Assembly (NCBI RefSeq): GCF_003429005.1
Contig: NZ_QVQV01000012.1
Location: forward strand, 118,189-182,188
Origin: Paraburkholderia sp. DHOC27
GTDB taxonomy: Bacteria > Pseudomonadota > Gammaproteobacteria > Burkholderiales > Burkholderiaceae
Length of the DNA stretch: 64,000 bases
Reading direction: 5' to 3'
A program made the position numbers and the translations under genes. This document shows positions 42,788 through 52,333 of this stretch, in pieces. The notes under the pieces were generated by a model. It was not told the origin of the DNA, searched no databases, and worked only from the letters and a program-made list of their open reading frames with translations. Position 1 is the first letter of the stretch. Every line of letters starts with the position of its first letter.

Positions 42788-43728
42788 TGCTCGCGCTACA
42801 GTTTCCCGGCCAGGGCGCGCAATCCGCAGATTTTCTGCACCGTCTGCCGTCGCTCGAGGTGGTGCGCGATACCCTCGACGAAGCATCACAGGCCCTCGGC
42901 ATTGATGTCCTGACACTCGATAGCGACGACGCGTTGCGCTCGACGGTCGCCGTGCAGATCGGGCTCGTGGTGGCAGGTGTTGCGAGCCTACGCGTGCTCG
43001 CCGGGGCGCAGCTCACGCCCGACGTAAGCGCGGGACTTTCCGTGGGTGCCTATGCCGCCGCGGTGAGTTGCGGCGCGCTGCAATTCGGCGACGCGCTGCG
43101 CATGGTGCGCAAGCGTGCGGAATTGATGGAAACGGCCTACCCCTCGGGATACGGCCTGGCCGCCATTTCCGGCTTGACCGAGCATCAACTGGAAAAGCTG
43201 GCCTTGGAGCAGGCGCAACAAGGTGACGGGCGCACTTATGTTGGCAACGTGAACGCGCCACGGCAGATCGTCATGGCCGGTTCCGACGCAGCGCTCGATG
43301 CGCTGATTGCCCGCGCACTCGCCACAGGGGCGCGCAAGGCGACGCGGCTCGCGGTGAACGTGCCGTCGCATTGCGAATTGCTCGCTGATGCCGCGGACGA
43401 ACTGATCGACTATGCGCGTGACGTGCCTTTTCACGCGCCGCAAAGTCTCTACATCGGCAATCGCGGTGGCCGGCCATTGCATACGGCTGACGCCATCCGC
43501 ACCGACCTCGCCACGAATATGCGCTACACCGTGCGCTGGTTCGACGCGCTCTCCGTGATGCTGGAAATCGGCGCGCAGGTTTTGTTCGAAGCGCCGCCGG
43601 GCCAGGTGTTGACCGATATCGTGCGCGAGCAATGGCCGGAGGTGACGGCGATTGCTGCGAGCAGTCTTGCGCCGGAGCGCTGGGCGGCGACGTTGCGTCG
43701 CCGGCTCGATGCGGCGGGGGGTGTGTAG
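42787..43728 (+). CDS. mdcH: malonyl-CoA:ACP transacylase, epsilon subunit
   Basis: A 313-residue FabD-like acyltransferase that primes MdcC with malonyl from malonyl-CoA. The N-terminal FPGQGAQ motif, the nucleophile elbow GLSVGAYAAAV (Ser) and the late PSHCELL with the catalytic His are all present. It is the last gene of the mdcABCDEGH set, and a 128-base gap separates it from the convergent yjfF gene. Confidence 0.94.
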   Translation: MLALQFPGQGAQSADFLHRLPSLEVVRDTLDEASQALGIDVLTLDSDDALRSTVAVQIGLVVAGVASLRVLAGAQLTPDVSAGLSVGAYAAAVSCGALQFGDALRMVRKRAELMETAYPSGYGLAAISGLTEHQLEKLALEQAQQGDGRTYVGNVNAPRQIVMAGSDAALDALIARALATGARKATRLAVNVPSHCELLADAADELIDYARDVPFHAPQSLYIGNRGGRPLHTADAIRTDLATNMRYTVRWFDALSVMLEIGAQVLFEAPPGQVLTDIVREQWPEVTAIAASSLAPERWAATLRRRLDAAGGV

Positions 43729-43856
43729 TCGTGCTGCGGTGGTGCGGCGCGGCGAGAAGCAGGCTCTACGCCGCTCTGGCCGCGCTTTCTTCCCCAAGTG
43801 TTTCCACACTCTTTCCGGGCCGCTTTGTGCCACGGCCGCGTGTACCTGCTGGCATA

Positions 43857-44975
43857 TCAAGAACCTACGACCTTCCCCAGCGCGTCACGTGGCACCCTTC
43901 CGGTCACCTGCGAATCGCTCGCCGCGTTGTCATGACGTCCGCGTTCGCGTGACGGTGCAGCCACGGCGCCCGCCGTGCCTCCTGGCCGACCCACTGACCG
44001 CGCGTGTCGCTCGATCAGCCGCTGCAACAGGCAGAACGCGCACAGCAACGCGCCGATCACGATGCGCGTCCACCATGAACTGAGCGTGCCGTCGAAGGTA
44101 ATCAGTGTCTGAATCGTGCCGAGGATGCCGACGCCGAACAGCGAGCCGATCACGTAGCCGACACCGCCCGTCAACAGCGTGCCGCCAATCACCGTCGCGG
44201 CGATCGCGTCCAGTTCCATGCCCTGCCCTTGCAGGCCGTAGCCCGACAACACGTAGAACGTGAACACTGCGCCGCCGAGCGCCGAGCAAAAGCCGCTCAA
44301 CGCATAGACGCCGATCCGCGTCTGCGCAACCGGCAGGCCCATCAGCAACGCGGAGCGCGGATTGCCGCCAACCGCATAGACGTTGCGTCCGAAGCGCGTG
44401 AAATGCGCGACGAAGATCGCCACGACGAGCATCGCAAGCGCGATCAGCACATTGGCACTCACCGAACCCGTGCCGAGCGGCAGACGGTAGGCAGAGATGG
44501 CCTTGAAGGTGGGATCGGTGATCGTGATGGATTGCGTCGTGATGAGGAAACACAAACCGCGTGCGAAGAACATACCGGCCAGCGTCACGATAAACGCCTG
44601 CAGGCGGAAGAAGTGGATCAGCGCCCCCTGGATTGCGCCGAACACGGCCCCCATCACCAGTACGATGGGCAGGATGATCCACACCGATACATGCATGCGC
44701 TCGGAAAGCACGGCTTCGACGATCGTGGTCAGCGCCACCACCGAGCCAACCGATAGATCAATGCCGCCCGAGACGATCACGAAGGTCATGCCAATTGCGA
44801 CGATCAACAGGAAGGCGTTGTCGATCAGCAGATCCAGCAGGACCTGGAGCGAGAAGAAACCGGTGTACATCACCGAGCCGAACGCGAACAGTGCGCAGAA
44901 CAGCAGGATCGTGACGGCGATGGGCAGCGTGCGCGGATCGAAGATGCGAGCCCAGATATCGACGAGTCGTTTCAT
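43857..44975 (-). CDS. yjfF: galactofuranose-type ABC importer permease YjfF
   Basis: A 372-residue RbsC-family permease. The signature MTFVIVSGGIDLSVGSVVAL is near residues 62-82, and GMELDAIAATVIGGTLLTGGVG is the conserved cytoplasmic coupling region. Compared with E. coli YjfF it has about 40 extra hydrophilic C-terminal residues (GRPGGTAGAVAAPSRERGRH) that look disordered. It starts in ATGA overlap with ytfT. With ytfQ, ytfR and ytfT it forms a complete four-gene importer for galactofuranose or a related furanose. Confidence 0.92.
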   Translation of the reverse strand: MKRLVDIWARIFDPRTLPIAVTILLFCALFAFGSVMYTGFFSLQVLLDLLIDNAFLLIVAIGMTFVIVSGGIDLSVGSVVALTTIVEAVLSERMHVSVWIILPIVLVMGAVFGAIQGALIHFFRLQAFIVTLAGMFFARGLCFLITTQSITITDPTFKAISAYRLPLGTGSVSANVLIALAMLVVAIFVAHFTRFGRNVYAVGGNPRSALLMGLPVAQTRIGVYALSGFCSALGGAVFTFYVLSGYGLQGQGMELDAIAATVIGGTLLTGGVGYVIGSLFGVGILGTIQTLITFDGTLSSWWTRIVIGALLCAFCLLQRLIERHARSVGRPGGTAGAVAAPSRERGRHDNAASDSQVTGRVPRDALGKVVGS

Positions 44976-46003
44976 CGTGCCACCCCGTGCGGACGAAACA
45001 GCGACATGGCCAGCGAGCGGGCCGACGGCGACTGGATCACACTCACCGCCAGCACCACCACGGCCTTGACTACCAGCGTGGCTTCGGGCGGCACGCCGAT
45101 CGAATAGGTCGTGTAGGTGAGCGTCTGGATGATGAGCGCGCCGAGCACCGTACCCGCGAGACTGAAGCGCCCGCCGAGCAGCGACGTACCGCCCAGCGTC
45201 ACTGCCAGGATCGCGTCGAGTTCGAGCAGCAGGCCGGCGTTGTTGCCATCGGCGCTACGCACGTTCGAACTGATGAGGATGCCTGCCAATGCCGCCGTAA
45301 GACCGGAAAAACCGTACACGGCAAATACGATGGCTTTCGAGCGTAGCCCGACGAGGCGCGTCGCCACCGGGTTCACGCCGATCGCGCGGATAAAGAGGCC
45401 GAGCGCGGTGCCTTCGATGAGCAGCACCGTCGCGAGCACGGCGATGGTTGCCACCCAGACCGAAAACGGCACGCCCAGCAGATAACCGCCGCCCACGAAC
45501 AGATAACCCTGCGCGCCGATGGGAATGATCTGGCCACCCGTCAGCAACTGCGCGACGCCCCGGCCGGCCACCATCAGGATCAAGGTGGCAATGATGGGCT
45601 GCATGCCCACGTACGCGACCAGCATGCCGTTCCACATGCCGCTCAAAATGCCGACGATCAACGCGGCAACCAGCGCCTCAGCAATCAGCCCGGCGCTCGG
45701 GAACGGCTGCGTGGCCAGCACCGTGGCGGCCGCCGCGCCGGCAATCGCCACCACTGCACCCACGGAAATGTCGATGCCGCGCGTGGCGATTACGAGCGTC
45801 ATACCTGTGGCCACCAGCACGAGCGGCGCCGCGCGATTCAGAATGTCGATGGGCGCGCCGAACAGGTGACCGTCCAGAACCCGCAGCGCCAGAAAATGCG
45901 GATTCACCCACAGATCCAGCAGGAACAACAACACGAGCGTCACGCACGGCCAGACCAGCGGACGCTCTGCACCATCGCGGCTGAACCACGTCGTAATCTT
46001 CAT
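44972..46003 (-). CDS. ytfT: galactofuranose-type ABC importer permease YtfT
   Basis: A 343-residue RbsC-family permease with the core MTLVIATRGIDISVGAVVAI and the coupling segment LELDAILAVTLGGTSLLGG. YtfT and YjfF form the heterodimeric channel. The longer frame read from 46495 runs back into ytfR and is not the start; the ATG at 46003 overlaps the ytfR stop by 4 bases. Substrate assignment rests on family orthology of all four genes. Confidence 0.92.
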   Translation of the reverse strand: MKITTWFSRDGAERPLVWPCVTLVLLFLLDLWVNPHFLALRVLDGHLFGAPIDILNRAAPLVLVATGMTLVIATRGIDISVGAVVAIAGAAAATVLATQPFPSAGLIAEALVAALIVGILSGMWNGMLVAYVGMQPIIATLILMVAGRGVAQLLTGGQIIPIGAQGYLFVGGGYLLGVPFSVWVATIAVLATVLLIEGTALGLFIRAIGVNPVATRLVGLRSKAIVFAVYGFSGLTAALAGILISSNVRSADGNNAGLLLELDAILAVTLGGTSLLGGRFSLAGTVLGALIIQTLTYTTYSIGVPPEATLVVKAVVVLAVSVIQSPSARSLAMSLFRPHGVAR

Positions 46004-47601
46004 TCGCCACTCCCCGCAATCAGCCGGTAGATGTTGTCCTCGTTGGACGCATTGCCCGCCACTTCCGCGATCTTGCGGCGGTCGCGCAACACCGCGACGC
46101 GATGGCTGACGCGCAGCACTTCGCTCACCTCGGACGAGATGAACAGAATCGCGAGGCCGTCCGCGCATAGCGCCAGCATGCGATCCATGATGTCGAATTT
46201 CGCGGCGACGTCGATGCCGCGGGTCGGCTCGTCGAGGATCAGCAGTCTGGGTTCGGTGGCCAGCCAGCGCGCCAGCAAGGCCTTTTGCTGATTGCCGCCG
46301 GAGAGCAGTCCGATGGGTTGCTCGGCGTCCGCGGCCTTGATGCCGAGCCGCTCGATCCACAATTCGGCCAGTTCGCGCGCCCGGGCGCCGCTGATCTTGC
46401 GCAGCCAGCCGCGCTGCGCCTGCAACGCGAGCATGATGTTCTCGCGGATCGACAGTTCGGCGACGATACCCTCCTTCTTGCGATCTTCCGGGCAATAGCC
46501 GATACCGAGCGCAACCGCATCGTGTGGTGAGCGCATGCGCACGGCACGACCGCCCACGCTGATCGTGCCGCTATCGGCGCGGTCCGCGCCGAACAGCAGA
46601 CGCGCGGTCTCGGTCCGCCCTGAGCCCAGCAGGCCGGCCAGCCCGAGAATCTGGCCAGGTTGTACGTCGAGATCGACGGGCTGCATCATGCCGCGACGTC
46701 CCACGCCGCGCAGTTCGACGTAGGGCGGCACGGCTGCCTTGTCCTCTGGCGGCTCGTGCGCCGCTTCTTTCAGACGCGCGCTCATTCGCTCATGGCCGAC
46801 CATCTTCGCGACCAGCTGATCCGCCGAAAGATCTCGCGCCAGATATTCGCCCTCGCGCTCGCCGTTGCGCATCACCGTGATGCGGTCGGAGATCGCGTAG
46901 GTCTGTTCGAGAAAGTGGGTGACGAACAGGATCGCAATGCCCGATTGCTTAAGATGCCGAAGTATTTTGAAAAGCTGAGCGACTTCGCTGTCATCCAGAC
47001 TCGAGGTGGGTTCATCGAGAATCAGAACGCGGGCGTCGATGGAAATAGCGCGTGCGATGGCCACCATCTGTTGCACGGCGATCGGATACGCATCCAGCGA
47101 TTTGGTGACGTCCAGCGAAACGTCCAGCCGCGCCAGCGCCGCCTGTGCGCTGCGCTTGATTTCGCGCCAGTCGATGGCGCCGAAACGCTTTGGCTGACGG
47201 CCGGCAAACACGTTCTCCGCCACCGAGAGATTCGTGCATAGATTCACTTCCTGATACAGCGTCCGCACGCCGGCCGCTTCCGCTTCCTGCGGTGAAGCGA
47301 AGGCCACGGCCTGCCCCGCGAGGCGCACCACGCCCGCGTCGGGCGCGACCACACCGGTCAGTACATTGATCAAGGTAGATTTGCCGGCACCGTTCTGCCC
47401 CATCAGCGTATGCACCTCGCCGGGAAACAGACGGAAATCGACGTTGTGCAGCGCCCTCACGCCAGGGAAAGTCTTGCTCACACCAGCGGTTTCGAGGATA
47501 GGTTGGATCTCGCCTGGCTGAGCGGAGGGGTGCGCCCACGCCGGATCAGAACCAGGTTCGGATTCCGGGGAATCGGCAATGGGAGGAGTCGGGTGGGCCA
47601 T
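46000..47601 (-). CDS. ytfR: galactofuranose-type ABC importer ATPase YtfR
   Basis: A 533-residue sugar ATPase with two fused nucleotide-binding domains, as in RbsA/MglA/YtfR. The first has Walker A GQNGAGKST and Walker B VLILDEPTSSLD. The second has a degenerate GLLGSGRTE loop, the usual asymmetry in this class, with signature LLSGGNQQKALLARWL and LLILDEPTRGID. A 35-residue Pro/Ser-rich N-terminal leader precedes the first domain. A 13-bp tandem repeat lies in the ytfQ-ytfR gap upstream. Confidence 0.93.
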   Translation of the reverse strand: MAHPTPPIADSPESEPGSDPAWAHPSAQPGEIQPILETAGVSKTFPGVRALHNVDFRLFPGEVHTLMGQNGAGKSTLINVLTGVVAPDAGVVRLAGQAVAFASPQEAEAAGVRTLYQEVNLCTNLSVAENVFAGRQPKRFGAIDWREIKRSAQAALARLDVSLDVTKSLDAYPIAVQQMVAIARAISIDARVLILDEPTSSLDDSEVAQLFKILRHLKQSGIAILFVTHFLEQTYAISDRITVMRNGEREGEYLARDLSADQLVAKMVGHERMSARLKEAAHEPPEDKAAVPPYVELRGVGRRGMMQPVDLDVQPGQILGLAGLLGSGRTETARLLFGADRADSGTISVGGRAVRMRSPHDAVALGIGYCPEDRKKEGIVAELSIRENIMLALQAQRGWLRKISGARARELAELWIERLGIKAADAEQPIGLLSGGNQQKALLARWLATEPRLLILDEPTRGIDVAAKFDIMDRMLALCADGLAILFISSEVSEVLRVSHRVAVLRDRRKIAEVAGNASNEDNIYRLIAGSGE

Positions 47602-47760
47602 GGACCTCGCTCGATGAATGGAAAAGAAGCCGCCCGCTGCGGCAACAGCTGGGCGGCCAGGCACCACACTGGAGAAACGTTTTGTGTTGCGCGAGGCGCG
47701 TGTCGGACGCCAGCAACTTATTTACTCAGTATGCCTGATTAATTGCGTCTGATGCTCAGG

Positions 47761-47851
47761 CTCAATACTTCCGCTCAATACTTCCGCTCAATACTTCCGC
47801 TCAATACTTCCGCTCAATACTTCCGCTCAATACTTCCGCTCAGTACTTCCT
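47761..47851 (-). repeat. seven tandem copies of a 13-bp unit at the ytfQ stop
   Basis: CTCAATACTTCCG occurs six times without a mismatch from 47761 to 47838, and a seventh, diverged copy CTCAGTACTTCCT (47839-47851) covers the last codons and stop of ytfQ. In the sense direction each unit reads CGGAAGTATTGAG, so the array looks like amplification of the gene's own 3' end. Copy number is likely to vary between strains. It lies between ytfQ and the rest of its operon. Confidence 0.9.
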
Positions 47852-48826
47852 GTTAGGCAGCGTCTGCGCGGCGACGCTCATCGGGAAGACCGTTTCCTGG
47901 GTCAGGATGCGCTTGGGCAACTGCTTTCCGGCCACTACGTCCTTGACCGCCGACATCAACTGCGGTCCAAGCAACGGACTGCATTCGACGTCGACATTCA
48001 TCTTGCCCGCGGCCATTGCCTGGAAGCCGCCCTTGGTGGCGTCGAAGGAAACGACGGTGATGTCCTTGCCTGGGTGCATGCCTGCTTCTTCCATCGCCTG
48101 GATGGCACCGAGCGCCATATCGTCGTTATGCGCATAAACTACATTTATTTTATTTCCGTAAGTTTTTATAAATGCCTCCATCACCTGCTTGCCGCCAGCC
48201 AGGGTGAAGTCGCCGCTTTGTGAGGCGATGATCTTGAATTTGGGATCGTCCTTGATCACTTCCATCAGACCGGCGTGCCTGTCGTTGGCCGGCGCCGAGC
48301 CAACCGTTCCCTGCAGTTCGGCGATGTTGATCGGGCCTTGATCGCTTTTATAGTGGTCTTCGAGCCAGTGGCCACCGCGCCGCCCTTCTTCCATGAAGTC
48401 CGAGCCGATCATCGTCACGTAGAGCGAGGTGTCTTTCACGTCGATGTTGCGGTCGGTCAGGATCACGGGGATCTTCGCGGCTTTCGCTTCCAGCAGGATC
48501 GGCTCCCAGCCGGATTCCACCACCGGCGAAAACGCGATCACGTCGACTTTCTGCGCGATATACGAGCGCATGGCCTTGATCTGGTTCTCCTGTTTCTGCT
48601 GGGCATCCGAGAACTTGAGGTTGATCTTGGCGTCCGCGGCGGCGGACTTGATCGACTCCGTATTAGCGGTTCGCCATGCGCTCTCGGCGCCGACCTGCGC
48701 GAAACCGAGAGTGATGGGTTTGTCCTGAGCATATGCGCCGGACGCTGAGAGGGTCAGCGCCCCGATGCCTGCGCTGAGTGCGAGCGCGCCCAACACACGA
48801 CATGCGGCACGTCGTGAATTCGCCAT
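47840..48826 (-). CDS. ytfQ: galactofuranose-type periplasmic binding protein YtfQ
   Basis: A 328-residue periplasmic binding protein. The signal peptide runs to about residue 33 (LTLSASGAYAQ). The mature domain starts ITLGFAQVGAESAWRTANTESIK, nearly identical in style to E. coli YtfQ, and the ligand-contact segments VILTDRNIDV, AELQGTVGSAPANDRHAG and YAHNDDMALGAIQAMEEAG are conserved. CAGGAG precedes the ATG at 48826. The stop codon lies inside the first unit of a 13-bp tandem repeat, and a dyad operator is found 126 bases upstream. Confidence 0.93.
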   Translation of the reverse strand: MANSRRAACRVLGALALSAGIGALTLSASGAYAQDKPITLGFAQVGAESAWRTANTESIKSAAADAKINLKFSDAQQKQENQIKAMRSYIAQKVDVIAFSPVVESGWEPILLEAKAAKIPVILTDRNIDVKDTSLYVTMIGSDFMEEGRRGGHWLEDHYKSDQGPINIAELQGTVGSAPANDRHAGLMEVIKDDPKFKIIASQSGDFTLAGGKQVMEAFIKTYGNKINVVYAHNDDMALGAIQAMEEAGMHPGKDITVVSFDATKGGFQAMAAGKMNVDVECSPLLGPQLMSAVKDVVAGKQLPKRILTQETVFPMSVAAQTLPNRKY

Positions 48827-48951
48827 GACTGTCTCCTGATCGTTATTGTGCTGGCGACCCCGTGACCGCCAGCGGCGAGGTATCAACGGGGATCGTGATC
48901 AAGCGTAGAGGCTCACGCAGCGGGCGTCCAATCACATGATTTGCGCCCTTG

Positions 48952-48967
48952 ATACCAATTTTGGTAT
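48952..48967. promoter_or_regulatory. 16-bp palindrome upstream of ytfQ
   Basis: ATACCAAttTTGGTAT is a perfect inverted repeat with 7-bp arms, 126 bases upstream of the ytfQ start. Sugar-responsive regulators of LacI and LysR types bind sites of this form; none is encoded next to the operon. Confidence 0.45.
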
Positions 48968-49107
48968 AGCGACCGGGAACGGATGCCGCAGTCAGGCATA
49001 CCTCTTCTGTAAGCCGATACGGCGAATCGAGATTGAGCGAAGGTGGGCGCGCTTAGGCGAATCTGCCGCCGCGCGTCAGGTCAATTGCGGTGTTTTCTGA
49101 AAGCCGA

Positions 49108-49746
49108 TCAGCGCCGCGCCGACACCCAGCGAAACGTCAGGTTGATGCGTTCGCCTGTCACGCGCGGCTCTTTCGGCACCCGGTGTCGCCAGTGCGCCTG
49201 GGTGTCGCCCTTCATCACCAGCAGGCTGCCACCTTTGAGTTGGAACGACTGCACGACGCCGCTCTTGTTGTGCCGCAAGTCGAATGTGCGCGCCACGCCC
49301 AGGCTTACCGATGCGATGACCGGCTGTGTGCCCAGCTCCGGCTCGTGATCGGCATGCCAGCCCATGCTGTCCGTACCGCTGCGGTAGCGGTTGAGCAGCA
49401 CGCTGTTGAAGCGGCAGCCGGCGGTTGCTTCGACGGCGGTCCTCAACTCGGCCACGGCGGGCGTCCAGCTTTGCGGAACGTTACGGATGCCGGAGTAGAC
49501 ATACACGGCTTCGGGCTCGCCCTGCCAGGCCGTCAAGCGCGGCAGCGGCACGCGCCCCGCCGGCGTGCCCATCGTGTCCTGCTGCCACGCCACCTCATCG
49601 ACGATTTGCGCAAACACGCGTGCGGCTTCATCGGCTGCGAGCCAGTCGGGATACCAAGCCACGTCGGGCTTGGGGAGGTCGTCGAATAGATCGTGCGAGT
49701 CGTGCATGGGCTTTCTGGCGAGGCGCCTGCGGAAGCGGTTCAGCAT
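49108..49746 (-). CDS. alkB: AlkB-type 2-oxoglutarate/Fe(II) dioxygenase
   Basis: A 212-residue DNA/RNA repair dioxygenase that removes methyl groups such as 1-methyladenine and 3-methylcytosine. The iron ligands are His131 and Asp133 in GWHADHE and His185 in QAHWRH; RINLTFR (200-206) binds 2-oxoglutarate, and NRYRSGTDSMG supplies the family NxYxxG pattern. I kept the ATG at 49746 because GAGG sits 7 bases before it; an ATG at 49707 would remove a basic 13-residue leader and is about as likely. The gene stands alone. Confidence 0.9.
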   Translation of the reverse strand: MLNRFRRRLARKPMHDSHDLFDDLPKPDVAWYPDWLAADEAARVFAQIVDEVAWQQDTMGTPAGRVPLPRLTAWQGEPEAVYVYSGIRNVPQSWTPAVAELRTAVEATAGCRFNSVLLNRYRSGTDSMGWHADHEPELGTQPVIASVSLGVARTFDLRHNKSGVVQSFQLKGGSLLVMKGDTQAHWRHRVPKEPRVTGERINLTFRWVSARR

Positions 49747-49968
49747 CAGGACGCCTCGCTATTATGGAATGCGCGGCGGCAGCGGACCAGTCACCCGCTT
49801 GCTCTGTCATTTTTCGTTGCTATTTTCTTTTATGCGCGCCGGAAATCCGCAAGCGCCAACAAGTCTAACCGCATGCCGGTAGAATGATTTGCCTTGCCGG
49901 CAACCCCGCATGGACGCGGCAGCGTTTCGCTCTCGCCTCCAGCACCCCTTCGGCCTTCGACCTCTCCT

Positions 49969-51132
49969 ATGCGCCGCACATCGTTTCTCGTCCGCTTCAT
50001 CTGCATTGGCGTTCTGCTGCACATTTACGTCGGCCTGAGAATCATCCCCGATCTGCCAGTCGAGCCGATCGGCCGCTGGCTGGCCGCGTCATGGCTCGTC
50101 CTCTCCTGCCTGCTGATTCCACTTGGCATGCTCGCGCGCACGATCGAACAGCAACCGTTCGCGGATCGCGCCGCCTGGGTCGGTCTGCTGGCAATGGGCT
50201 TCTTCTCGTCGCTGCTGGTGCTCACCTTCGCGCGCGATCTGATGCTGGCCTCGCTGCTGACGGTCGACGCCATCTGGCCGCATGCCATTGCGCTGGCTGA
50301 GTGGCGCACGGGGTCGGCGGCGGCAGTGCCGTTGCTGGCGTTGCTCTCGACCACGGTCGGCCTGATCAACGCGCGGCGTCGCGCGCGGGTGGTCACGATC
50401 GAAATACCCATCGACGACCTGCCGCGCGCACTCGAAGGCTTCACCATCGTCCAGATCAGCGACATTCATGTGGGCCCGACCATCAAGCGCCGCTATGTCG
50501 ACGCGATCGTCGACGCGGTCAATCGTCTGAAGCCGGATCTGATTGCCGTCACCGGCGACGTGGTGGACGGCAGCGTGCCGCAACTGAGCGCCCACACCCA
50601 GCCGCTAGCGCGGCTCAGTGCACGGCACGGGGCCTATCTGGTGACGGGCAATCACGAGTATTACGCCGGCGCGGACGCGTGGATCGAGGAGTTTCGCCGC
50701 CTCGGGCTGCATGTGCTGCTCAACGAGCATGTCGTGGTCGAACACGATGGCGCGCGTGCCGTGATCGCGGGCGTCACCGATTTTTCGGGCGGCCATTTCG
50801 ATCCCGCCCATCGCAGCGATCCGGTTGCTGCCCTGCACGGCGCACCGGGCGACGTGCTGATCAAGGTGCTGCTGGCTCACCAGCCGCGCTCCGCCGAAGC
50901 CGCCGCCGAGGCTGGCTTCACCCTGCAACTATCGGGACACACGCACGGCGGCCAGTTCTTTCCGTGGAATTTCTTCGTGCGCTTACAGCAGCCATTTACG
51001 GCCGGCCTTGCACGGCTGAACGGGCTGTGGGTCTACACGAGCCGCGGAACGGGATATTGGGGACCGCCCAAGCGCCTCGGCGCCCCATCGGAAATTACGC
51101 GGTTGCGTTTGATGCCGGGTGATGGCACCTGA
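49969..51132 (+). CDS. membrane-anchored metallophosphoesterase
   Basis: A 387-residue protein with about four N-terminal transmembrane helices (residues 5-150) and a C-terminal calcineurin-like domain. Metal-binding motifs appear in order: DIHVG, GDVVDG, GNHEYY, LAHQPR and GHTHGGQ. This layout matches the YkuE/YaeI-like phosphodiesterases, some of which act on lipid A precursors or other phospholipids. The ATG at 49969 puts a hydrophobic helix close to the N-terminus; the 25 residues read from 49894 are Pro/Ser-rich and unlike the family. The substrate is not known. Confidence 0.88.
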   Translation: MRRTSFLVRFICIGVLLHIYVGLRIIPDLPVEPIGRWLAASWLVLSCLLIPLGMLARTIEQQPFADRAAWVGLLAMGFFSSLLVLTFARDLMLASLLTVDAIWPHAIALAEWRTGSAAAVPLLALLSTTVGLINARRRARVVTIEIPIDDLPRALEGFTIVQISDIHVGPTIKRRYVDAIVDAVNRLKPDLIAVTGDVVDGSVPQLSAHTQPLARLSARHGAYLVTGNHEYYAGADAWIEEFRRLGLHVLLNEHVVVEHDGARAVIAGVTDFSGGHFDPAHRSDPVAALHGAPGDVLIKVLLAHQPRSAEAAAEAGFTLQLSGHTHGGQFFPWNFFVRLQQPFTAGLARLNGLWVYTSRGTGYWGPPKRLGAPSEITRLRLMPGDGT

Positions 51133-51333
51133 AGTGGGATTTGCCGCAGGACTTTCCGCAGGAGTTGAGGCGGGACGTACAGCAGAAGTTGCGGCGAAGA
51201 AGATGGCGGCGACAGAACGCGCTGCCAGTGGCATCCGGCATGAAACCGGATGGCGACAAACAGCTGAGTGACTTCAAACAATCTGCGTGGAGCGTTCATC
51301 ATCGAACCGCTCCACGCTGGTCTTACGCGGTGC

Positions 51334-51843
51334 TTATTGCGCCGGCGTTACACCTACGCTGACTTGCGGCGCATACGCGACCCGCACGTGCGTGCCCGGC
51401 TGCAGGCTTGCCACCTTTGCCAGATCGCCACCTTGAATATGGAACACGGAACCGTCCGCGCTCTTCAGGGCAATGACGCCCGATGCGTGATCGACACCCT
51501 GAACTTCGGCTGACACGTTTTGCGGTGTCGACGGTGCCGTCGCGTCCGCGCCGTGGCTCGCGCTGATTAGCGCCATACGGGTCATGTGAACCAGCACCTT
51601 GCTGCCGGACTGGATCTGCGCGAGGTTGCTGTTGTCCGTGATGTTGAACGACGCCACGGCGCCATGCGGATCAACGACCGTAACGACGTGGTGAGCCTGG
51701 TCGATGCTCTTCACCACGCCGTCTGCCTGCAACACGCTGCGGCCTTCAAACGATGCCGGCAGCGTTTCGGCCGCGGAAGCAACGAGCGGGGACACAGCGA
51801 TCAGTGCGCCGGCGACGATGCCGCCGAGAGTTTTCTTGTTCAT
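51334..51843 (-). CDS. small exported protein of unknown function
   Basis: A 169-residue secreted protein. The signal peptide is MNKKTLGGIVAGALIAVSPL, cleaved near residue 26 (ASA-AE). The mature part has two related beta-rich segments, VVKSIDQAHHVVTVVDPHG and AEVQGVDHASGVIALKSADG, each an OB- or SH3-like strand pair of the kind seen in periplasmic metal- or cell-wall-associated proteins, and no cysteine. No named family is recognised. An in-frame stretch upstream to 52047 has no hydrophobic start and is not used. A 200-base gap separates it from the convergent phosphoesterase gene. Confidence 0.7.
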   Translation of the reverse strand: MNKKTLGGIVAGALIAVSPLVASAAETLPASFEGRSVLQADGVVKSIDQAHHVVTVVDPHGAVASFNITDNSNLAQIQSGSKVLVHMTRMALISASHGADATAPSTPQNVSAEVQGVDHASGVIALKSADGSVFHIQGGDLAKVASLQPGTHVRVAYAPQVSVGVTPAQ

Positions 51844-52201
51844 GCAATCCTCAATTGGGTCAATCACTAGAAGAGAATCACGCCGCAGACGGGTCACCAG
51901 GTGACCGCGTCCTGCTGAGTGGCGCGCTCGCGCCGGACTATGGGGAAAGAACTCAGAGGGACAGGCGCCGTGAAAAGCATGGCGCATTGACTGACTAACG
52001 TGATTCAGGGCATCGGCCAGTTTGTTTTCCGGGATGCACCCTGTCAAGTTTCGTACTCCATATTTAATTTGAGATGACCATCACCACCCGCGCAAGTACC
52101 GTCTGACCTCAAAGACACCTCAGCAACCCGCCACGCCCTTACCTCAAAAAAGTTTCTTTGCATGGAATAAATCCGTTTGTTCCCTCGTTTGGTTAACCGC
52201 T

Positions 52202-52226
52202 AATGCGAATCACTTCTATTTGCATT
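52202..52226 (+). promoter_or_regulatory. Fur-like dyad upstream of the siderophore receptor
   Basis: AATGC-n-AAT and ATT-n-GCATT form a 25-bp interrupted perfect dyad with a 7-bp centre, and the inner 19 bp match the Fur consensus at about nine positions. It lies 107 bases before the receptor ATG. The rest of the 490-base gap (51844-52333) shows no gene. Confidence 0.55.
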
Positions 52227-52333
52227 ACGAAATCGTGACAGTAAATGGCTGCCGCAAGGTCGATCTCACAGCCGCGCCCTTGTGGGGAAAACCGTAAGCC
52301 ATCTGGCATCAAACAACGAACGAGGAAGCCAAC

